NCBI RefSeq assembly: GCF_009193255.1 | Contig: NZ_WACG01000001.1 | Location: forward strand, 186,001-250,000 | Direction of reading: 5' to 3' | DNA length: 64,000 bases | From: Arthrobacter koreensis | GTDB lineage: Bacteria; Actinomycetota; Actinomycetes; Actinomycetales; Micrococcaceae | Position numbers and translations under genes: made by a program | Notes under the pieces: model-generated | Database searches by the model: none | What the model was told of the DNA's origin: nothing | The model's input: only the letters and a program-made list of their open reading frames with translations | Shown: positions 21,801 through 28,300 of the stretch, piece by piece | How the letters are laid out: each line of letters begins with the position of its first letter | How positions within the stretch are numbered: position 1 is the stretch's first letter

Positions 21801-22807
21801 GGCAGGAATCGTTCCGGTCAACTAAACCGTCCCCCGCGGAGGATGCCCTGCTCTCCCTGGCGCGGGACGGTACTGCCGCGGACATCTGCCTGCTCGTCTC
21901 CGGGAACCGTGAACTGACCTCTGCACGGTTCTTCCAGCTGTTGCCTAACAGGCTATGGTTCCCTGCCGGGCTTTCGCATGACGCGCTGCTTACCTGGCCG
22001 CGCATGCCCGAGCTCAACCCGTTGCCTGGCCGAGCCTTCGTCCAGGGTCCGCTAACGCCAGGGACCGGGGCGGGTCTGATGGACGGGACGGCGGACGGGT
22101 CGGAGACCCTGGCGCAGTGCTACCAGCGCGGCTGGCCAGCCGAACCTGCACCGCTCCCGGAAGGAATTCCGTATCCGCGCCGTATAGACGGGCTGCCGCG
22201 CACTGTCCTGTTCAGTGACCTCGACTCTGCCTCCGGGCCGTACAGCTTCCCGGTCGGCATGGGAGGAGATGAGCTCAAAACCATCGAGGCGCAGGTGCCG
22301 CCCGGATCGGTTTTTACGGTCCTGGGCCCGCCAGGTTCCGGGAAGACCACTCTCCTAAAAACCTTCGCCGCAGCAGCGCGGCTGTCCCCCGCATGCGAGG
22401 GCGCGCCAGCACTTCTCCCCAGAATGTGCTGGGTCACCCCTGCGAAGGGAATCACCGGAGCCAACGGCAGCATTCCTCCGCCTACCGGGAGCCTGGAGGG
22501 ATGGCTGGTCCTGGCAGATGACGCTGACCAGCTCCCTGCGGAAGTCCATCAAGTCATAGCGCAGCTGCTTGCGCGGGGTGCCGGAATAGTCCTCAGCGCC
22601 GTTCCCGCCTTCAATCTCCTCCCCCGGCTCCCTGCACTCAACAGGGTCCGGTTGCCGGGCACTGGTGCGCTGCTGGCACCTGTCCGCGACTCTGACGGCG
22701 AGTTCTTTGGGGTCCGGTTGGCGGTGGAAGGCAGGCCGGCACCGGGGCGCGGGTACCTCCTTGCCGGCGGTTCACCCGTGGAAGTGCGGTTCGCCGTTCC
22801 CGGCTAG
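18809..22807 (+). CDS. FHA-domain FtsK/SpoIIIE ATPase resembling type VII secretion EccC
   Basis: With the GTG at 18809 the protein has 1332 residues. In order: a ~105-residue N-terminal region; an FHA domain (about 108-172; GRYWLGR, SLSRVHARLEV, GSSNGLWVDG); two membrane helices (about 231-277); then three tandem FtsK-like ATPase modules. Module 1 has an intact Walker A (GTTGSGKS, about 597-604) and Walker B (LVVVVDEF). Module 2 has a degenerate P-loop (GLPRAGPPAAAS, about 906) without the Lys. Module 3 has an intact GPPGSGKTT (about 1172) but a weak Walker B (LVLADDADQ). This is the EccC architecture plus FHA. No WXG100, EccB, EccD or EccE gene lies in the window, so a secretion role is inference. 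Stop shared with the next gene through CTAG. Confidence 0.85.
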   Translation: MAIHAAAAGRFVFRGLSSAPATQVLPIVINPTSSIRNAELTAQVKNLLALSSAPFGPPTARVFALADSQDGRILIPCVNDRMKPRVKCPLPALLLVTHTGPDAGHIEELRPGRYWLGRPDPDTALEGTGILISDPSLSRVHARLEVDARGVQIFDRGSSNGLWVDGKRVNHAWLSTMSRVRAGDTLFRLHVPASDTGQADGWLENTGTGSAPQSVDCPVEIGGTPPQRPGAGTLAAAFLPLGLGLALAAATGMWFFLAFSGIGALTAGAGLLSYRRRLTAFRCAEGRAREADRRRRHFLQPTLGDRCLAALAGSAFGESIQLEPAPNSTNHTRNPLVALRLGTGSVPADLVLRSPSDTWRPPVLDAVPVVLEARAGCTVCVSGASRNVQGLVRSLLLQLGTSAAPDRPAAALLGATADELTCDARFIPGIHLVPAKHASAAAAALADLAASRPGYPLIAVAPPGLWDTARGIWDILPEQTRQLTCLIACRDPDAPPLPRDADPAIALDRDGGTLAQDNQRQHFVPDLLGARSFHRAALQLAGASAGTPPETDSPLFPEPAGKAWREDRPFRAVIGYAGGHPVSLDLVQDGPHILVAGTTGSGKSELLRTFVCSLSCRIPPTRLNFLLIDFKGGSGLAPLAELPHTAGFLTDLSQENVARAMTSLRAELRRRESLLAEVRASDLDEFNARAIPGAELPRLVVVVDEFRMLADAVPNAVQELMKIAALGRSLGLHLILATQRPQGAVTADIRANVSAAICLRVQSALDSRDVIGCDDAAAISASSPGKAILRLAGGPPLTFRAASTAANDPNLPLVQTLADFLSAPARTAAPSGPGLKRIVEGLKAAAVQAGFPEHGQAPVKPPLPVELCSRPVPSAGSLRIGLADQPARQAQQWLDWDPDQHSHLALIGLPRAGPPAAASTLARQHLANLPGRHLYVLDGDGSLAWAARHPQVGACVPPHDTARASRVLSMLADVLLERLADQPNAAGITVLVSGWGRWQESFRSTKPSPAEDALLSLARDGTAADICLLVSGNRELTSARFFQLLPNRLWFPAGLSHDALLTWPRMPELNPLPGRAFVQGPLTPGTGAGLMDGTADGSETLAQCYQRGWPAEPAPLPEGIPYPRRIDGLPRTVLFSDLDSASGPYSFPVGMGGDELKTIEAQVPPGSVFTVLGPPGSGKTTLLKTFAAAARLSPACEGAPALLPRMCWVTPAKGITGANGSIPPPTGSLEGWLVLADDADQLPAEVHQVIAQLLARGAGIVLSAVPAFNLLPRLPALNRVRLPGTGALLAPVRDSDGEFFGVRLAVEGRPAPGRGYLLAGGSPVEVRFAVPG

Positions 22808-23229
22808 AAAGTCTTCGCGTCTCCGCTGGTCTGCGAGGTCCAGGCGATGACGGGTTTCGTGAACAGCAGGAGCAGCACGGCAGCGGCAGGGAGCAGTAGG
22901 ACCAGTCCCACCACTATGACCCCGCCCTGCAGGGTTGGCACTGCGATCACAATCATGAACAGCTGCCAGACCAGCGCGGCGGCCCTCGTCCACCGCATGC
23001 CGCGGAAGAAGAAGTGCCCCACGACCAGCAACCAGACAGCCACCAGCACAATCAGGAAGAGACTGAAAACGGCCCCTCCCATAGAGGTTGGGGTGGAGTT
23101 GAAGAGGTTGTAGACATACCAGCCCGCGACGCCCAAAAGGGCGAGTGCCTCAAAGACCAGAACGGCTGAAATGAGGACGACGGCTCCCGGACGAGGCGCA
23201 TGGGCCGCGGAATTTTGGGGTCTTGACAC
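22804..23229 (-). CDS. Small membrane protein of unknown function
   Basis: A 141-residue protein with four predicted membrane helices (about residues 14-36, 49-71, 78-100 and 102-125) and a short polar C-terminus. No family recognised. The frame stays open upstream to 23316, but the GTG at 23229 is chosen because TATGGT lies exactly 6 nt before it, matching the leaderless geometry elsewhere in the window; no Shine-Dalgarno supports either start. It is convergent with the EccC-like gene and shares the CTAG at 22804-22807, so both genes end in the same four bases. Its transcript should run antisense into the ATPase gene or stop without a hairpin. Confidence 0.7.
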   Translation of the reverse strand: MSRPQNSAAHAPRPGAVVLISAVLVFEALALLGVAGWYVYNLFNSTPTSMGGAVFSLFLIVLVAVWLLVVGHFFFRGMRWTRAAALVWQLFMIVIAVPTLQGGVIVVGLVLLLPAAAVLLLLFTKPVIAWTSQTSGDAKTF

Positions 23230-23235
23230 ACTGGC

Positions 23236-23241
23236 ACCATA
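23236..23241 (-). promoter_or_regulatory. -10 element of a probable leaderless promoter
   Basis: TATGGT, then GCCAGT, then GTG at 23229. The 6-nt spacing and lack of a Shine-Dalgarno suggest a leaderless mRNA for the small membrane protein. Confidence 0.5.
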
Positions 23242-23333
23242 CCGGACATAGTCGAGGAGCAGCGACCGGTTAGGGATCCTAGAGGACCGAGGCCACGGGC
23301 CTTTGTGACGCATCACTCATCATTTCCGGCAGA

Positions 23334-23349
23334 TTAACAGCTTGTTAAC
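23334..23349 (+). promoter_or_regulatory. TTAAC direct repeat upstream of whiB1
   Basis: TTAAC at 23334-23338 and again at 23345-23349, 11 bp apart, about one helical turn. Paired half-sites at this spacing fit binding by an OmpR-family response regulator dimer. MtrA, encoded in the same window, is reported to bind GTAAC-type direct repeats in other actinobacteria. The regulator is a guess; the repeat is seen. Confidence 0.35.
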
Positions 23350-23355
23350 CCTTGT

Positions 23356-23385
23356 TTGCGTTTCCATCGCGTGACACCCTAGTAG
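23356..23385 (+). promoter_or_regulatory. Candidate whiB1 promoter
   Basis: TTGCGT at 23356-23361 and TAGTAG at 23380-23385, spacer 18 bp. This would start the transcript near 23392 and give a leader of about 85 nt. The -10 lacks the terminal T, so the call is tentative. Confidence 0.35.
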
Positions 23386-23394
23386 AGGGGATCA

Positions 23395-23412
23395 GGGGCC
23401 GAAACCGGCCCC
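23395..23412 (+). promoter_or_regulatory. Stem-loop in the whiB1 leader
   Basis: Stem GGGGCCG/CGGCCCC (23395-23401 and 23406-23412), 4-nt loop, followed by TTTAGTTT. It looks like a small intrinsic terminator, yet lies just downstream of the candidate promoter, so 5'-end stabilisation is also possible. Further on, GTTTGTG (23417-23423) can pair with CACAAAC (23442-23448), and GTGAA (23431-23435) with TTCAC (23440-23444); these two pairings exclude each other. Confidence 0.4.
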
Positions 23413-23434
23413 TTTAGTTTGTGGTTGCTCGTGA

Positions 23435-23467
23435 ATGTTTTCACAAACAAGCGGAGTCAACTTTTAA
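23435..23467 (+). other. Possible 10-codon upstream ORF in the whiB1 leader
   Basis: ATG at 23435 to TAA at 23465-23467, encoding MFSQTSGVNF. Its stop ends directly before the whiB1 Shine-Dalgarno (GAGGAG, 23468-23473). No Shine-Dalgarno precedes the mini-ORF, so translation is uncertain. Confidence 0.25.
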
Positions 23468-23476
23468 GAGGAGATA

Positions 23477-23734
23477 GTGATTAGCATGGATTGGCGGAGC
23501 CGCGCAGCATGTCTGGACAAGGATCCGGAGCTGTTCTTCCCCGTTGGGAACACCGGCCCGGCTCTTCTTCAGATTGAAGAGGCCAAGAGCGTTTGCCGCC
23601 GGTGCCCGGTCATCGATACCTGCCTCCAGTGGGCCATCGAAACCGGTCAGGACGCCGGTGTCTGGGGCGGCATGAGCGAAGATGAGCGCCGTGCGCTTAA
23701 GCGCCGTGCCGCAAGGGCTCGCCGGGCTTCCTAA
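23477..23734 (+). CDS. whiB1: WhiB-family iron-sulfur transcriptional regulator, WhiB1 type
   Basis: Up to 85 residues. Four Cys are arranged C-X27-C-X2-C-X5-C, the [4Fe-4S] ligands of WhiB proteins, followed by the GVWGGMSEDERRALKRR turn and a basic DNA-contact tail. The sequence MDWR, DPELFFPVGN and GVWGGMSEDERR is close to mycobacterial WhiB1, an essential nitric-oxide-sensitive regulator that binds the primary sigma factor. The neighbour pdtaS is also beside whiB1 in M. tuberculosis. By alignment the start is the ATG at 23486; the GTG at 23477 sits closer to the GAGGAG Shine-Dalgarno (23468-23473) and would add three residues. Confidence 0.95.
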   Translation: MISMDWRSRAACLDKDPELFFPVGNTGPALLQIEEAKSVCRRCPVIDTCLQWAIETGQDAGVWGGMSEDERRALKRRAARARRAS

Positions 23735-23862
23735 GGAAGCAGGACCCCCCCGGAGTTTTCCTACACACCAATATTTGGCCCAGGCACCCCCGCCTGGCAG
23801 CACGTAGGGGCCGCGGCCCCCGGCCGCGCCCCTTCCTGTTTGCCGTGGGTCAGCAGGGCGCG
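23735..23862. other. Convergent gap between whiB1 and pdtaS with weak hairpins
   Basis: Two GC-rich inverted repeats lie here: CCAGGC/GCCTGG at 23780-23797 and the palindrome GGGGCCGCGGCCCC at 23807-23820. Neither is followed by a good U run, so they are weak terminator candidates for the two convergent genes. Confidence 0.3.
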
Positions 23863-25344
23863 CTAGCGCCGCCGGGAACCATCAAGGGCCATTTCAATCC
23901 CCACTTCGGTGCCACCGCCCGGACGCGGAGTCCAGAGGATAGTTCCGTCGAGTTCGCTCTGGACGAGGGTCCGCACAATCTGCAGGCCTAGTCCTTCCCT
24001 GCGGGGTTCCGGCGGCAGGCCAATACCGTCATCCGAAACGGTCACCGTGAGGTTTTCCCCGCCGTCCGCTCCGAGATGCCGTTCGGCGTTCAGCCACACG
24101 GTGCCGTTTTCCTTGCCTGCCAGTCCATGTTCGACGGCGTTGGTCACCAGCTCGTTGATCACCAGTGCGAGAGGAGTCGCCAGGTCGCTGGGAAGCTCGC
24201 CGAACGTTCCCTGGCGTTCCGTGCGCACCGCCTGCGAAGGGGATGCTACCTCGGCCGAGAGCCGGAACTGCCGATCGATGAGCTCGTCGAAGTCGACGTT
24301 CTGCGTCAGCCCCTGTGAGAGGGTTTCGTGAACCAGCGCGATCGTGGACACGCGCCGCATTGCCTGGGCCAGGCCAAGCTTTCCCTCTTCGCTCTCCATC
24401 CGCCGCGACTGCATGCGCAGCAGGGCGGCTACCGTCTGCAGGTTGTTCTTCACCCGGTGGTGGATTTCGCGGATCGTGGCGTCCTTCGACACCAGTTCCA
24501 TCTCCCGGCGGCGCAGCTCGGACACATCGCGGCACAGCACCAGCGCACCGAACCGCTCCTTCTCATCGCGCAGCGGGATGGCCCGCAAGGAGAGGCTCAC
24601 GCCCCGGGATTCGATCTCGGTGCGCCACGGCATGCGCCCGGTGACTACCAGCGGCAGCGTTTCGTCCACCATCCTGCGGTCCTTGAGCAGCGCCGTCGTA
24701 ATCTCGGCAAGCGGCCTTCCCTCGAGCGTCTCCATGTCGCCGAGGCGGCGGAAGGCGGAAACACCGTTGGGACTGGCGTACTGCACTACGCCCTGGGCAT
24801 CGAGCCGGATCAGTCCGTCACCAACACGGGGTGCGCCGCGGCGCGAACCCGTGGGGGTGGCGAAGTCAGGCCACAGGCCCAGCGTTCCCATCCGGAGCAG
24901 GTCGTAGGCACACTGCCGGTAGGTGAGTTCAAGGCGGGACGGCATCCTGGAACTGGAGAGGTCCATGTGGGACGTGACGACGGCGAGCGTGCGCCCGTTG
25001 CGCACGAACGGAATCGCTTCCACCCGCATGGCAGTCTCGGTGGTCCAGTTCGTCTCGCTGGAACGCTCGATGGTCTGCGACTTCCAGGCCTTATCCACCA
25101 GCGGCTGCAGGTCGGCGCGGATGCGCTCTCCTACGAAGTCGCTGTGGAACACGGTGTGCGACGTCGAGGGGCGGGCATGCGCCAGCGCCACGTAGGTGCC
25201 CTCCGGCAGCGGGAACCACAACGCCAGGTCAGCGAACGCGAGGTCTGCCACCAGCTGCCAGTCCCCCACCAGCAGGTGCAGCCACTCGGCGTCGCCCGGA
25301 CCGAAGTCCGCATGGTCCTTGATCGGATCGGTGAATATTGCCAT
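23863..25344 (-). CDS. pdtaS: Sensor histidine kinase, PdtaS type
   Basis: A 493-residue soluble kinase: an N-terminal GAF-like sensor region (about 1-150), a PAS region (about 170-280), a HisKA_2-type dimerisation domain with IREIHHRVKNNLQTVAALL (phospho-acceptor His about 295), and a C-terminal HATPase with NELVTNAVEHG and DDGIGLPP. No membrane helix. This matches PdtaS of M. tuberculosis, which phosphorylates the RNA-binding antiterminator PdtaR; that partner is not in the window. It follows the glutamate dehydrogenase stop by 12 nt and has no obvious Shine-Dalgarno, so it is probably co-transcribed with gdh. Convergent with whiB1. Confidence 0.93.
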   Translation of the reverse strand: MAIFTDPIKDHADFGPGDAEWLHLLVGDWQLVADLAFADLALWFPLPEGTYVALAHARPSTSHTVFHSDFVGERIRADLQPLVDKAWKSQTIERSSETNWTTETAMRVEAIPFVRNGRTLAVVTSHMDLSSSRMPSRLELTYRQCAYDLLRMGTLGLWPDFATPTGSRRGAPRVGDGLIRLDAQGVVQYASPNGVSAFRRLGDMETLEGRPLAEITTALLKDRRMVDETLPLVVTGRMPWRTEIESRGVSLSLRAIPLRDEKERFGALVLCRDVSELRRREMELVSKDATIREIHHRVKNNLQTVAALLRMQSRRMESEEGKLGLAQAMRRVSTIALVHETLSQGLTQNVDFDELIDRQFRLSAEVASPSQAVRTERQGTFGELPSDLATPLALVINELVTNAVEHGLAGKENGTVWLNAERHLGADGGENLTVTVSDDGIGLPPEPRREGLGLQIVRTLVQSELDGTILWTPRPGGGTEVGIEMALDGSRRR

Positions 25345-25356
25345 GGCGGAAGTCCG

Positions 25357-28300
25357 TTAGCGCCTTACGATCGAGCGAAGCAGCCGCAGGGCAACGGAGA
25401 GTGATGCCATGTCATCCTGCTCGAGCTGGTTGACCTCGGCGAACATCTTGGTTGCGCGCTCGAGGTTGTCTGCGTTTTCCTGCTCCCAGGCCTCCACCCG
25501 GGATACCGGATCCTCGCCCTGCATGGCCGGCGTGGCCTGCAGCGCCGCGACGGTCATGTCCGCAACCGTGGAGTACAGGTCATCACGCAGCGCGGCGCGG
25601 GCCAGTGCCTGCCAGCGGTCCCCGCGCGGGAGCTTGGTGATCCGCTCCAGCAGATCGTCGATCCCGTAGCGGTCATAGACCGCGTAGTAGACGGCGGCGA
25701 TGTTCTCGGCCGGTTCTTCGACCTGCCGGGTTGCGAGGGCGACGTCGAGCAGGCCGTAGCTCTCGAACTGTTCGGCCCAGTACGTGCCAAGGTCCTTGGG
25801 TACGTCCCAGCCGGACGCCTTCTCGAGCGCTGCTTCCACCCGCTCGCGGTCGGTACCGCGCATAAAGCGCATGAGGTCCTTCCGCAGCGGCTCGACGATC
25901 GGCTTGAAGGCCTGGATGTCCTCGTCGATGGAGCTGCCGCGTCCAACGTGGTTCACGAACCAGCGAACGGCGCGGTCCAGCAGGCGGCGCATGTCCAGGT
26001 GGATGGTGGTCCAGGTTTCCGTTGGGAAGCTGGCGGGCAGTTCACCCAGTGCCGCAACGACGTCGTCAATCGCGTAGATCTCCCGCAGAGCGCTGAAGGC
26101 ACGGGCAACCGTCGCCTCGCTGGCGGAGGTCTCTTCCATCACCCGGAAGGCGAAGGTGATTCCGCCAATGTTGATCATGTCGTTGGCGACCATGGTGGAG
26201 ATGATCTCGCGCCGCAGAGGATGGGTATCCAGCTGGTCATCAAAGCGCTCCACCAGCTGCTTCGGGAAGTACCGGCGCAGCGTGCCGCGGAAATACGGGT
26301 CGTCCGCCAGGTCCGACGCGGTGAGCGCGCGGGTCAGCTCAATCTTGGCGTAGGCAGCCAGGACAGAGAGTTCCGGGGCGGTCAGGCCCTGTCCCTCGGC
26401 GACCCGTGCCCTCAGTTCGTCCTTGGTGGGCAGCGCTTCCAGGGCACGGTCCAGGCCGGCGTGTTCCTCCAACCAGTCCATGAGCCGCTCGAAGCTTGGG
26501 CTCCACTCAATGACGCGCTGGCGGTCGTTGAGCAGCAGCATGTTCTGGTCAATGTTGTCCTGCAGCACCAGGCGGCCAACCTCGTCCGTCATGGAGTGCA
26601 GGAACTCTGAACGCTCGGAGGCGTCCAGCCTGCCGGCGGCGACCATGCGGTCAACGAAGATCTTGATATTTACTTCATGGTCGGAGCAGTCCACACCGGC
26701 CGAGTTGTCGATCGCGTCGGTGTTGAGGATGACGCCGGACAGGGCAGCCTCGATGCGGCCGCGCTGCGTCATGCCGAGGTTGCCGCCTTCACCGATGACC
26801 TTGGCCCGGACATCCCGGCCGTCGATGCGGATCGCGTCGTTGGCTTTGTCCCCCACTTCGGCGTTGGTCTCGGTGGATGCCTTGATGTAGGTGCCGATTC
26901 CGCCGTTGTAGAGCAGGTCGACCGGCGCCTTGAGGATGGCGCGAAGCAGCTCCGGCGGGCTCAGCCGGGTAACGCCGGACTCTAGCCCCAGGATCTCCCG
27001 TACCTGCGCGCTGATGGGGATGCTCTTGGACTGCCGCGGGAACACTCCGCCGCCTTCGCTGATGAGGTTCTCGTCGTAGTCGGCCCAGGAGGAGCGGGGC
27101 AGCTCAAAGAGCCGCCGCCGTTCAGCGTGGGACCGCGCTGCGTCGGGGTTCGGGTCAAGGAAGACGTGCCGGTGGTCGAACGCGGCAACAAGCCGTATGT
27201 GCTCGGAAAGCAGCATGCCGTTGCCGAACACGTCGCCGCTCATGTCGCCCACGCCCACGGCTGTGAAGTCCTCATTCTGGGTGTCGACGCCGAGTTCGCT
27301 GAAGTGCCGCTTCACCGATTCCCAGGCTCCGCGGGCAGTGATGCCCATGGCCTTGTGGTCATAGCCCACGGATCCGCCGGACGCGAAGGCATCGCCGAGC
27401 CAGAAACCGTATTCTGCGGAAAGGGCGTTGGCGATGTCGGAGAAGGAAGCCGTGCCCTTGTCCGCAGCGACCACCAGGTAGCTGTCATCGCCGTCGTGCC
27501 GCACCACGTTCTCCGGCGGGCGGACCTGCTCGCCGTCTTCGGTGACCACCAAATTGTCAGTGATGTCCAGCAGGCCGCGGATGAACGTGCGGTAGCTTTC
27601 CTTGCCCTCTTCCATCCAGGCGCCGCGGTCCTTCGCCGGGTCGGGAAGCTGCTTGGCGTAGAAACCGCCCTTGGCTCCGGTGGGAACGATGACGGCGTTC
27701 TTGACCGTTTGGGCCTTGACCAGGCCCAGGATCTCGGTCCGGAAGTCCTCGCGCCGGTCAGACCAGCGCAAGCCGCCGCGGGCCACCTCGCCGAAGCGCA
27801 GATGCACGCCCTCGACGCGCGGCGAGTAGACCCAGATCTCATACTTGGGCCGCGGGAACGGAGCGCCGTCGATCACAGCCGTGTTGAGCTTGTGGCTGAC
27901 GTACGCCTTGTCCTGGTAGAAGTTGGTGCGCAGCGTCGCCTCGATGAGGTTGGCGAACGTCCGCAGCACACGGTCCGCGTCCAGGGTGGGAACCTGCTCC
28001 AGGCCGGCGTCCAGTTCGGTGCGCGCTGCTTCCATTTCCGTCTCGCGTGCGGACTCTTCGAGAGCCGGATCGAACCGGGCCCGGAACATCCGGCCAAGCG
28101 CACCGGTAACCCGGGGGTTGGCCAGCAGTGTATCCGCGATGAAACCGTAGGAGTTGGTGTTGCCCATCTGGCGCATGTACTTGGCGTAGCTGCGGAACAT
28201 CACCACTTCGCGCCAGCCCAGGCCCTGGCCCAGGATGAGGCGGTCCAGGGCGTCCGATTCGCTGGCGCCGGAGATCCCGGCACGGAAAGCGTCTGCGAGG

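Noticed and set aside
18617-23230. A complete type VII secretion locus around the EccC-like gene
   Set aside because: No WXG100, EccB, EccD, EccE or mycosin ORF was found on either strand near it; only the ATPase is supported.
23305-23316. GTGACGCATCAC as a CRP/cAMP receptor site upstream of whiB1
   Set aside because: The half-sites GTGA and TCAC are 4 nt apart; CRP sites need TGTGA and TCACA arms 6 nt apart.
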